Below, in pieces: positions 1-11,366 of a stretch of 64,000 nt of DNA. Under the pieces are notes generated by a model. The model worked only from the letters and a program-made list of their open reading frames with translations, was not told where the DNA came from and did not search any database. The stretch is taken from assembly GCF_017876095.1 (NCBI RefSeq), contig NZ_JAGINM010000003.1, positions 251,491-315,490 of the forward strand, given 5' to 3'. The position numbers and the translations under genes are program-made. The DNA is from Azospirillum agricola (GTDB lineage Bacteria; Pseudomonadota; Alphaproteobacteria; Azospirillales; Azospirillaceae). Positions within the stretch are counted from its first letter, which is position 1, and every line of letters starts with the position of its first letter.

Positions 1-36
1 TATATTTTCCTTCCGTCTAAGAAAATTTCCCGACTT

Positions 37-3341
<3,305 letters not shown>

Positions 3342-3354
<13 letters not shown>

Positions 3355-4070
3355 GACAGACCCATGTCCTCCACCGCGGCGCGGGCGCCGCGCAGGTCGC
3401 GTTGAATGGTGTCGACCATGCCGGCCCACAGCAGGTGGGACACCAGCAGGAACAGCGCCACGCTGCCGCCCACCGCCCACCACCAGCGTTTCGCCTCCGG
3501 CCGGGCGTAGCCGGGCACGGCGCCCCCGGCGGGCTCGGCGGCGCGCGGGCTGGCGAGGCGGGTTTCCGTCCGCTCGCCGGCGACGGCGCGGTGGAGCGGG
3601 GGGCGCCGCGCCGACGCCTCGGCGTCCTCGGGGAAGCCCAGCGACAGCACGGCGAGATAGACGGCGGCGAGGTCGCGGTCGGCCTTGGCGCCCTGGCGGA
3701 TCAGGTCGTCGGCCTGGACGAGCAGGGTCTGCATCGTCGCGTTGGCGCCGAACAGCCGGGCGGCGATCACGGCGTCGGCCGGCCTCGTCTGGGCCAGCGC
3801 GCGGTCGGCCAGCATCGCCATGGCGAAGACCGCCTTCACCACCGTGCCGTGGGCGGCGGGGCCCCGCGAGGCCGCCGCCTCGCTCATGGCGTGCAGGGTC
3901 GCGACGAGGCGTTCGGCCGCCGTCCCGTTCGGCCCAACGCCCGGCCCTGCCGCGACCTGCGGCTCGGCGCAGGCCGCGAGCAGGTCGGTGTGGAAGGCGC
4001 GGAACAGCGTCATGGTTCCGGAGACCGCGTCCTTGCGGACGGGGGAGAGGACCGGGGCGGTGGCGTTCAT
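3342..4070 (-). CDS. tssL: TssL/DotU-like type VI membrane protein
   Basis: This 242-residue protein has the DotU/TssL layout: a helical cytoplasmic domain and one C-terminal transmembrane helix (about residues 199-222, KRWWWAVGGSVALFLLVSHL). The AVYLAVLSLGFPED segment matches the family's typical YLxLxLGF motif. TssL normally binds TssM in the inner membrane and contacts the baseplate. No peptidoglycan-binding domain is attached. The ATG at 4070 overlaps the stop of the TssJ-like gene as ATGA, which argues for translational coupling and against the longer upstream reading. It is somewhat divergent from classical TssL, so the call rests on both sequence and the neighbouring tssJ and tssM. Confidence 0.75.
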
Positions 4071-4549
4071 TGCGGCGCCCCTCCTTCGAGCGGGCCGGCG
4101 GTGAAGCCGTCGCGCTGGAGCTGGACGTCGAGCGCGGTGGCGCCCGCCACCGACCGGCGGTGCGCGCCCGACGTGGCGTAGAGCGCGTAGACGATGGTTT
4201 CGACCGGCGTGGCGGCGAAGGGCGGCAGGCTGTGCAGCAGCACGCTCTGGCCCGGCACCATCTCCCACGAGGCGATGGCGATCCGGCCGGCGGCCTCGAG
4301 GCGCAGCGCGGCGCGGCCGCGGAACCATGCGGCGGCGTCGAGCCCGTCGAGCCGGCGGGCGAGCGCCGGGTCGGCGACCCGCACCACGTCGACCGCGACC
4401 GGCCGGCGCCCGTTGGCGTCGGGGTCGGCGGCGATGCGCAGCACCGGGGCGCCGGCCGTCTCCGTGGCGGAACCGGCGGGGCTGCCGGCGGAATTCCCCA
4501 TGGCGCAGCCGCCGAGCAGCAGCGCGAGAAGCATCGCGGCTCGCTTCAT
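4067..4549 (-). CDS. tssJ: TssJ-like outer-membrane lipoprotein
   Basis: The 160-residue product begins with a lipoprotein signal (MKRAAMLLALLLGGC, lipobox LGGC, Cys15). The mature part has a DPDANGRRPVAVDVVRV segment like the N-P-D-x-x-G-R-P start of the TssJ beta-sandwich, followed by an alternating hydrophobic pattern. TssJ anchors TssM to the outer membrane. The gene sits directly before tssL (ATGA overlap) and 2 bp after the stop of another lipoprotein gene. The fold assignment is inferred from this motif and from context; overall similarity is modest. Confidence 0.6.
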   Translation of the reverse strand: MKRAAMLLALLLGGCAMGNSAGSPAGSATETAGAPVLRIAADPDANGRRPVAVDVVRVADPALARRLDGLDAAAWFRGRAALRLEAAGRIAIASWEMVPGQSVLLHSLPPFAATPVETIVYALYATSGAHRRSVAGATALDVQLQRDGFTAGPLEGGAPQ

Positions 4550-4551
4550 CC

Positions 4552-4959
4552 TCAGCCTCCCGCGCCGGGGGCGGATTCGCCGGCGCAGACATAGCCGGCC
4601 GGCGTGTGGCGGTACCAGTTGCCGGCCGCGTCGGCGCAGGGCGCCAGCACGCGGTCGTTGCGCTGGGGCGCCGCCGGGGCCGCGTCGCCGCTGGCCCCCC
4701 CGTCGCCGGTCCCGCCGAGCACCGGGCGGTTGGCGAGGGTGAAGCTCTCCCCGTCGTCCTCGACGATCATCACGTAGCGGGCGCGCTTGGACGGGTAGCG
4801 GATGCCGATGTCGTACTCGCCGTCGGCGACCCGCTCCAGGATCGCGGCGGAGTTGGTCGAGCCCAACTGCGCGCAGCCGGAGCCGGCCAGCAGGACCGGC
4901 AGCAGCGCGGCGGCGGCGAGCAGCGCGCGGGTGGGGCGGCGGTTCGTGGACCGGTTCAT
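4552..4959 (-). CDS. small lipoprotein of the TssJLM operon, unknown function
   Basis: This 135-residue protein has an arginine-rich N-terminus, a hydrophobic stretch and a lipobox-like LLAGSGC, although the residue three before the Cys is Gly, which is not ideal. The mature part is polar (VADGEYDIGIRYPSKRARY) with three further Cys near the C-terminus, two of which could form a disulfide. I recognise no family. Of the two ATGs (4965, 4959) I prefer 4959, because AGGAG lies seven bases before it. It starts 14 bases after the end of the receptor-channel gene and ends 2 bases before the TssJ-like gene, so it is probably a component or accessory of the same envelope complex. Confidence 0.6.
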   Translation of the reverse strand: MNRSTNRRPTRALLAAAALLPVLLAGSGCAQLGSTNSAAILERVADGEYDIGIRYPSKRARYVMIVEDDGESFTLANRPVLGGTGDGGASGDAAPAAPQRNDRVLAPCADAAGNWYRHTPAGYVCAGESAPGAGG

Positions 4960-4973
4960 GGGCATGCTCCTGC

Positions 4974-7900
4974 TCAGGCCGGGATCGCGGCCGGCTGGCC
5001 GGCGGCGGGCTGGGTGGCGGCGATGACGGCGCCGCCGCCCTCCATCAGGTCGGGCGGGGTCGGGTCGATGCCGGCCTCGGCCAGCGCCTGGTAGACGGAG
5101 CGCCAGACCAGCTCCGGCACCGCGAAGGTGGCGTCGTGGTCCTTGACCCAGAAGAACAGGTTGTACTTGCACAGCCATTGGCCGTTGACGCCGCGGAACC
5201 CGTCGTAGCGGACGAAGGGCAGGCCGCCGGTGGCGCTCGACATCACCTTGTCGGCGGCGCGCAGCGCGTTGGTCAGCAGCCCGCCCATGCGGCCGGGGTC
5301 GTGGCTGGCGTCGGCGAAATACTCCAGCTTCATCGCCACCCGCTCGACCGAGCTGAAGTTGATCACCGTCGCCTCCGACACCTTGGCGTTGGGCATGGCG
5401 ACGATGTAGCCGGCGACGTTGCGCACCCGCACCGTCCGCCACGTCATGTCCACCACCACGCCGCGCACGAGGTCGGTGATCTGGATGGTGTCGCCGATCT
5501 GGAACGGCCGCTCGATGTTCAGGATGATGCCGGAGAAGACGTTGGCGATGTTCGCCTGGATCGCGAGGCCGATGACCATGCCGACGATGCCGGACGCCGC
5601 CAGCAGGCTGGTGATCGGCTGCTTCAGCACGAAGGCGATGATGCCGCAGCCGGCGAAGCCGAAGATCACCAGGGTGGAGAAGCGGCGGACGATGCCGGGG
5701 ATCTTGCGCTGGGTGCGGATCTCCAGCGGCGTCCAGACGAAGCGCTCCAGCGTGCGGTCGAGCAGGATGGCCGGCACGATCCACCACAGCACCTCGAACC
5801 CGTTCACCACCATGGCGATGCCGCTGGCCGGCAGCGCCGCCACCGCCTGCTCCAGCGCGATGTTGCCGACCGCCATCAGCAGCAGCGGCCAGGACAGGAT
5901 GCGCATGAACAGCGTCTGGATCTTCCAGAACTGGCCACGGTCGCGCCGGTCCATCACGGCGGCAAAGACCGCCAGCACCAGGCTGAAGATGGCGATGTAG
6001 ACGAAGAAGTCGCGGTGGATGAAGTCGCGCGCCGCCGGGGCGTCGGGCGTCACCACCACGCCGAAATCGACGCGCGAGAAGTCGGGCTGCGGCCGGCCGA
6101 AGCCGACGTAATTGGGGTCGCCCTCGCTGCCCACCGTGGTGACGTCCTGGGCGATCCAGGCGCGCGACAGCCGCCAGCCGGGCGACGGCGCCAGCACCCG
6201 CTTGGCGCGCAGCTGGTCGAGCAGGGTGGAGCCTTCGCTCTCGCCCTCCAGCGCGCGGTGCAGGCGGTCGGACAGGCTGGCCTCGGCGACCGACGCGGTC
6301 TCCGCCGCCGCCATCGCTTTCAGCTTCTCGACGAAATCGTTGGTGTCGACCAGCGACATGCCGAGCACGTCGGTGACGAACATCACGTTGTTGCGGTTCT
6401 GCGTCCGGTGGCGGAAGCTGACGCCGACCGCGTGGCTGCCGTAGGGCGGCCGCTGGTCGGAGAAGTCGAGCGCGAAGCGGCCCTCGATCTTGTAGGCGAC
6501 GTAGGTGGTGACCTCGCCCTTCTCCTCGCGGTAGGGCTTGCCCAGCTCGATCGGCTTGACCGCGTTGGTGAACACCACGTCGGCCGGGTTGAAGGCGCCG
6601 CGATAACGGAACCAGACCGTCAGGTTCAGCGTCGCCTCGTTCCTGTCCGGGCTGAGGTCGCGCACCTCGTGGAGCTGGACGCCGGTGTAGATGACGTCCG
6701 TCTTGTACATGAAGCGGTCGTTTACGTAGAGCGCCCGGCCGCGCGTGACCTCCTCCAGGAAGTTGGAGACGCCGGCCTCGCGGATCGGCTGGAGCTGGGT
6801 CAGCGCCGCCACCGGGTTCAGGCCGTTGTAGGTCGCCATCATCACCGGCAGCGTCGCCTGTCCCTTCGCGTCGAAGGTCCAGGTGCCGACGCTGCCCTGG
6901 AAGGCGGTCTCGCCACGGTCGTGGTCAGCGATGGCGCGGCGCAGCGCCTCGCCGTCGGGCTTGTCGCTGGCCGGCTTGGCGGTGTCGGGCAGGGTCCTGG
7001 CGATGGCGGTGGCGATCAGGTCCACGCCGTCGCCCGCCAGCGCCGCCGCCCAGTCGGGCACCGCGTTGTAGCGCTTGACGTATTGCCCGTAGAAGCGCTG
7101 CGCGCGTTCGTTGGCGGTGTCGAACAGCACGGGAGAGGAGGTCAGAAGGCCGTGGCCGTAGGCTTCCGGCGACAGGGCCTTGGGGTTGGATTGGGCCTGG
7201 GCGACGATCTCGGTGCGGAAGGCGGCCGTCGCCATTTCCGAGGTGCCGGCGATCAGGTTGCGCACCCCGGCGTCGCGCAGCGCCGCGACGACGCGGGCGC
7301 TGTCCACCGCCGAGCCGATGACGACGACGGCGCCGGTCGGCATCCGCTCCTTGACCGACTGGGCGAGCGCCGGCAGGGCGCCGGCCCCACCGCGGCCCGG
7401 CGCGTAGCTCCACTGGTTGACCAGCTTGGTGCCGAAGCGCTGGAGGATGGTGTCGAACTGCCCGGCGAGCGTGGCGGCCTGCTCGCTGTCCTCGCGGACG
7501 ATGGCGACGGTCGGCTCGCCGACCACGTTGCGGACGTAGTTGGCGAGGAAGCGCGTCTCGTTGCTGCGGTCGAGGTTGATGCTGAACAGCCAGGGGCTGG
7601 GAGCGTTGTCGGCCGGGCGGACCAGCGGGCGCGGCGCGATCAGCGGGATCCTGCGCTGGGCGTAGATCGCGGTGGCGCTGTCGGCGGCGTCGGGGCTGTG
7701 GCCGATGACGGCGATGACCGAGGGATCGGTGGCGATGCGCCGGGCGATCTCCAGCGACTTGGCCTTGTCGCCCTCGTCGTCGAAGGGCTTGATCAGGACC
7801 GGCCGGTCGCCGATGCCGCCGGCCGCGTTGATGGCGTCGGCGCGCAGCGCCGCCCCCTTGCGCAGAGCCAGACCGAGGGCCGCGTCCGGGCCGCTGAGCG

Positions 7901-8084
7901 GGCCGACGACAGCGATGGCCAGCGGCTCACGGCTGCGCTCGCCGAGGAATCCGGCGCGCACGACCAGCGACACCAGCACCGTGACGAGCAGCGCCGAGGC
8001 CAGGATCAGCGCGAAACGCGCTTTCTTGGTCAGGTGCGACCAGCTCAGCGGCCGACGGGAGCGGGGCTGGAGCGAGCTCAGCAT
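4974..8084 (-). CDS. periplasmic-binding-protein / MscS-channel fusion protein
   Basis: This 1036-residue membrane receptor joins three parts. After an N-terminal transmembrane anchor (about 20-42) comes a type-1 periplasmic binding domain like LivJ/LivK (about 48-430, starting AIAVVGPLSGPDAALGLALR). A beta-rich domain follows (about 440-590, with VIYTGVQLHEVRDLS and NLTVWFRYRG). Then come transmembrane helices from about 690 and an MscS core (about 800-1030, containing ASGIVGMVIGLAIQANIAN and NIERPFQIGD). The binding domain would face the periplasm and the MscS part would form a heptameric channel. The middle domain recalls the ligand-binding sandwich of prokaryotic Cys-loop receptors, but that is only my reading. 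The ATG at 8084 is the first before the transmembrane anchor. It is the first gene of the tss-like operon, which suggests ligand or tension sensing linked to that complex. The channel and binding-protein calls are firm; the ligand is unknown. Confidence 0.85.
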   Translation of the reverse strand: MLSSLQPRSRRPLSWSHLTKKARFALILASALLVTVLVSLVVRAGFLGERSREPLAIAVVGPLSGPDAALGLALRKGAALRADAINAAGGIGDRPVLIKPFDDEGDKAKSLEIARRIATDPSVIAVIGHSPDAADSATAIYAQRRIPLIAPRPLVRPADNAPSPWLFSINLDRSNETRFLANYVRNVVGEPTVAIVREDSEQAATLAGQFDTILQRFGTKLVNQWSYAPGRGGAGALPALAQSVKERMPTGAVVVIGSAVDSARVVAALRDAGVRNLIAGTSEMATAAFRTEIVAQAQSNPKALSPEAYGHGLLTSSPVLFDTANERAQRFYGQYVKRYNAVPDWAAALAGDGVDLIATAIARTLPDTAKPASDKPDGEALRRAIADHDRGETAFQGSVGTWTFDAKGQATLPVMMATYNGLNPVAALTQLQPIREAGVSNFLEEVTRGRALYVNDRFMYKTDVIYTGVQLHEVRDLSPDRNEATLNLTVWFRYRGAFNPADVVFTNAVKPIELGKPYREEKGEVTTYVAYKIEGRFALDFSDQRPPYGSHAVGVSFRHRTQNRNNVMFVTDVLGMSLVDTNDFVEKLKAMAAAETASVAEASLSDRLHRALEGESEGSTLLDQLRAKRVLAPSPGWRLSRAWIAQDVTTVGSEGDPNYVGFGRPQPDFSRVDFGVVVTPDAPAARDFIHRDFFVYIAIFSLVLAVFAAVMDRRDRGQFWKIQTLFMRILSWPLLLMAVGNIALEQAVAALPASGIAMVVNGFEVLWWIVPAILLDRTLERFVWTPLEIRTQRKIPGIVRRFSTLVIFGFAGCGIIAFVLKQPITSLLAASGIVGMVIGLAIQANIANVFSGIILNIERPFQIGDTIQITDLVRGVVVDMTWRTVRVRNVAGYIVAMPNAKVSEATVINFSSVERVAMKLEYFADASHDPGRMGGLLTNALRAADKVMSSATGGLPFVRYDGFRGVNGQWLCKYNLFFWVKDHDATFAVPELVWRSVYQALAEAGIDPTPPDLMEGGGAVIAATQPAAGQPAAIPA

Positions 8085-8130
8085 GGGGTGGGCCTCTTGC
8101 GGTCCGGATGGGGGATGTGGGTGTGAAGCT

Positions 8131-8283
8131 CCCTCTCCCGCCCCGGGAGAGGGAAGGGGCCCGCGGCGAAGCCGTGGGAAGGGTGAGGGGTGAGCGGGGC
8201 ATGGATCGGGTCGCACGCCCGACAGCCCCTCACCCTCCCCACGCTTCGCGCGGGTCCCCTCCCTCTCCCGGGGCGGGAGAGGG
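8131..8283. repeat. large intergenic inverted repeat (REP-like)
   Basis: Two arms of about 60 bases face each other between hlyD and the receptor-channel gene. Each outer end is itself a small hairpin (CCCTCTCCC, 5-base loop, GGGAGAGGG), at 8131-8153 and 8261-8283. The same 23-base hairpin occurs at 24007-24029 and a relative at 49769-49797, so this is a dispersed palindromic family. On the minus strand it could end or attenuate the type I secretion transcript before the next operon. Confidence 0.8.
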
Positions 8284-8313
8284 CCAGAGTGGCGGGAATT
8301 GCAAAGGCCATCC

Positions 8314-9690
8314 TCACCGCTCCTGCATGGCGTTTTGCAGGCCGTTCAGCACCGGCGAGAACACGTAGTCGAGGATCGTCCGCCGCCCGGTCAGGATGCT
8401 GCACGTCACCCGCACGCCGGGGAACAGCTCGTAGGTCTTGCCGGCGTAGTCGAAGCGCGTCACCGGCAGCTCGACGCGGACCTTGTAGTAGGACTGCTTG
8501 TTGGCATCGAGCAGCGTGTCGGGGCTGATCGTCCGCACATGGCCCTCGATGTGGCCGAAGCGCGAGGCGTCGCCGCCGGCCAGCGTCACCACCACCGGCT
8601 GGTCGGCGCGGACATAGCCGATGTCCTGCACCGGCAACCGCGCGTCCACCACCAGCTTGCCGTCGCGCGGCACCAGTTCCACCACCGTCTCGCCGGCCTT
8701 GACCACGGCGCCCTTGGTGGAGACCGCCAGCGTCTTGACGATGCCGTCCATCGGCGCCCGCATCGTGCTGCGGTCGAGGCTGTCCTGGTAGCGGGTCAGC
8801 CGCTGCGACAGCTCGGCGTGGTTGCGCCGCGCCTCGTCGAGCGCGTTGCGGCTCTCCTCCTCGTACTTGCGGCCGATCCACACCAGCTTGCCGCGCGATT
8901 CGGCGAGCGCCGCTTCGGCCTGCGCCATCGTCGCGCGGTCCTCGGCGATGGCGCCGGTGATGCGGGCGTCGTCGCGCAGCAGCTCCAGATGCTTCATGCG
9001 GTTGGTGATCTCGCGCCGCAGCAGCGTCTCGCTGATCTCCAGCTGCTCGCGGATCAGCCCCTGCGCCACCTGCGAGCCGACGATGCGCGCCTTGACGGCG
9101 GCCATCTGCTGCTCGCGCTGGACGCTGTCCTGGCGCTGGATCTCGATGTCGGAGGCCAGCCGGTCGCGGCGGGCGCGGAACAGGTCGCGGGTCTGCGCCA
9201 CCAGATCCGGCCGCTCGCGGACGAGAGCGTCCGGGAAGGTGATGGACTCGCGGCGCGCCACCTCGGCTTCCAGCCGGGCGATGTCGGCGGCGAGCGAGCC
9301 GAGGCGCAGCCGCAGCTCCTCCAGGTCGGCGCGGGTCTTGGTCTGGTCCAGCTCGACCAGCACCTGACCGGCCTTCACCGAATCGCCCTCCTGCACCAGG
9401 ATGTCGCGGACGATGCCGCCCTCGAAATGCTGGACCGACTGGTTGTAGGCGAGCGGCACCACGTCGCCGGGGGCGCTGCTGGTGACGTTCAGCTCGGCGA
9501 TCGAGGCCCAGCCGACGGCGGCGAACAGGGCGGCGGCGGCGACCGCGAACAGCCCGTCGCCGAAGCGGCCCTCCGCCTCGTCGGAAACGACCGCCGCCGC
9601 CGGCAGGGCCGGGGCGGCGGCGACGGGGCCGACGGGCAGCGCCGGGCCGGCGGCGACCGGCTTGCGGGTCAGCATGGGCAACGGCTTCAT
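8314..9690 (-). CDS. HlyD-family type I secretion membrane-fusion protein
   Basis: This 458-residue periplasmic adaptor links the ABC exporter to TolC. It has a short proline/alanine-rich cytoplasmic tail, one transmembrane helix near residues 47-66, and a split biotinyl-lipoyl domain: the first half holds GGIVRDILVQEGDSVKAGQ, the second STMRAPMDGIVKTLAV. A long coiled-coil hairpin lies between them (about 120-330). The PrtE/HlyD-type C-terminus carries the beta-barrel domain. The ATG at 9690 overlaps the stop of the ABC gene (ATGA). It is the last gene of the tolC-ABC-hlyD unit and most likely serves the giant adhesin encoded just upstream. Confidence 0.92.
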   Translation of the reverse strand: MKPLPMLTRKPVAAGPALPVGPVAAAPALPAAAVVSDEAEGRFGDGLFAVAAAALFAAVGWASIAELNVTSSAPGDVVPLAYNQSVQHFEGGIVRDILVQEGDSVKAGQVLVELDQTKTRADLEELRLRLGSLAADIARLEAEVARRESITFPDALVRERPDLVAQTRDLFRARRDRLASDIEIQRQDSVQREQQMAAVKARIVGSQVAQGLIREQLEISETLLRREITNRMKHLELLRDDARITGAIAEDRATMAQAEAALAESRGKLVWIGRKYEEESRNALDEARRNHAELSQRLTRYQDSLDRSTMRAPMDGIVKTLAVSTKGAVVKAGETVVELVPRDGKLVVDARLPVQDIGYVRADQPVVVTLAGGDASRFGHIEGHVRTISPDTLLDANKQSYYKVRVELPVTRFDYAGKTYELFPGVRVTCSILTGRRTILDYVFSPVLNGLQNAMQER

Positions 9691-11366
9691 GACGCCACCA
9701 TCCCGGCCGCGTCGCGCACCTGCGCCGCACCCGGCGGTTGATCGAGGTCGAGCACCAGCGTGGCGCCCTGGAGGATGCGCGGATCGTGCGAGGCGATGAC
9801 CACCGTGTGACCGCTGCGCGCCAGTTCGATCAGCGTGCGGTAGACGGTGGCGGTGCCCTCGGAATCCAACCCGTCGGTCGGCTCGTCGAGCAGGATCAGC
9901 CGGCCGCCGACCGCCAGCGCGCGGGCCAGCGCCAGCCGGCGGCGGTGGCCGATCGGCAGCTCGTGCCCGAAGTTGCGCAGCGGCGTGTCGAGCCCCTGGG
10001 CGCAGTCGGCCACCGTGCGGTCGGCCCCGGCGCGATGCAGCACGGCGTGCAGCTCCGTCTCCGACAGGCGCGGGTTGGCGAGCAGCAGGTTGTCGCGGAT
10101 GCTGCGGTTGAGGAAGGTCGGCTCCTGCGGCAACATCCCGATCTGCTGGCGCCACCAGGAGGGGGCGAACTTGCGGACGTCCACCCCGTCGGCCAGCACG
10201 GCGCCCTCCTGCGGATCGGCGAGCCCGGCGATCAGCCGCAGCAGCGTCGATTTGCCCGAGCCGTTGCGCCCCTTCAGCACCAGGATGTTGCCGGCGGGCA
10301 GCGACAGGTTCAGCCGGCGCAGCAGCGGCGTGACGCCGCCCGGCGGGGTGTAGGTGAGGTCGCGCAGCTCCAGCGTGCCGGCGTAGCGCGGCAGGGTCGT
10401 GCCGGTCGGCGGCTCGACGGCGGTGCGGGCGAACTGCTCCAGCCGGGCCTGCGCCTGCCGGGCCATCGCCCAGGATTCACCGATCTGCGCCAGCCGGGTG
10501 AAGGGGGCGAGCGCGCGGCCGACCAGCAGATTGACGCCGATCAGCGAGCCGACGTCCAGCTCGCCGCGCACGACCAGCACCGCACCGGTGGCGATCACCG
10601 CGACGCCCTGCAACGCCTGGAGGCTTTGCGCCGCCGACTGGGCGCGGCCCTGGCGCATCGACATGCGCTCGCGCAGGGTGCGCAGCGCCTTGGCGGCGCG
10701 CTGCCAGTCGCCGAGCAGCGGCTTGGCGCCGCCGAACAGCGCCACCGCGTCGCGCCCGACCAGAGCCGAAGTGACGAGGCCCTGGGCGTCGGCCCCGGCC
10801 TGGGCGAGGTCGCGGCCGACCGCCCGCATGTCGGACTGGGCCAACAGACCGGCGCCGATCGACAGCAGGGTGAAGACCACGCAGATCAGCGCCAGCGGCC
10901 AGGAGATCAGCGCCACCACCAGCACGAAGCCGAGCGCGAAGGGCAGATCGAACAGCGTCGCCAGATTGGCCGAGCCGAAGGCGGCGTCGATCTGGTCGGG
11001 CGCCCGCATCGCCTCGCGGCGGGCGGCGTCGCCCTCGGCCGAGCCGGCGCCGCTGCGCGCGGTGAGCAGGATGCCGAAGGCGCCGGTCGCCATCCGCTCA
11101 TGCTCGGAACGGCCGATGCGGCCGGCGATGCGCAGGCGGACGTGGCGGAACAGATGCTCGAAGGCGATCGACAGCACGACGCCGACGGTCAGCGCCGCCA
11201 GCGTGGAATCGACGCCGTGCGTCACGTACCGGTTCAGCACCAGCATCGTGTAGAAGGAGGAGGCGAGCCCCAGCAGGTTGGCCGCCAGCGACGCCGCGAA
11301 GACGCGCCCGGTCAGCCGCAGGTTGGAGCGCAGCCGCAGGGCGAGCAGCCCGATGGCGCCGGTCAT
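9687..11366 (-). CDS. type I secretion ABC exporter (permease-ATPase)
   Basis: The 559-residue protein has an N-terminal six-helix ABC exporter domain (about 1-320) and a C-terminal ATPase domain. Walker A is GRNGSGKST (about residue 367) and Walker B is LILLDEPTDGLD. The ABC signature is unusual: LPIGHRRRLALARAL replaces LSGGQ, keeping only the conserved Gly. There is no C39 peptidase-like N-terminal domain, so it is of the PrtD/LapB-like short kind. It overlaps tolC and hlyD by ATGA at both ends. It should export an unfolded substrate with a C-terminal signal directly out of the cell. Confidence 0.92.
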   Translation of the reverse strand: MTGAIGLLALRLRSNLRLTGRVFAASLAANLLGLASSFYTMLVLNRYVTHGVDSTLAALTVGVVLSIAFEHLFRHVRLRIAGRIGRSEHERMATGAFGILLTARSGAGSAEGDAARREAMRAPDQIDAAFGSANLATLFDLPFALGFVLVVALISWPLALICVVFTLLSIGAGLLAQSDMRAVGRDLAQAGADAQGLVTSALVGRDAVALFGGAKPLLGDWQRAAKALRTLRERMSMRQGRAQSAAQSLQALQGVAVIATGAVLVVRGELDVGSLIGVNLLVGRALAPFTRLAQIGESWAMARQAQARLEQFARTAVEPPTGTTLPRYAGTLELRDLTYTPPGGVTPLLRRLNLSLPAGNILVLKGRNGSGKSTLLRLIAGLADPQEGAVLADGVDVRKFAPSWWRQQIGMLPQEPTFLNRSIRDNLLLANPRLSETELHAVLHRAGADRTVADCAQGLDTPLRNFGHELPIGHRRRLALARALAVGGRLILLDEPTDGLDSEGTATVYRTLIELARSGHTVVIASHDPRILQGATLVLDLDQPPGAAQVRDAAGMVAS

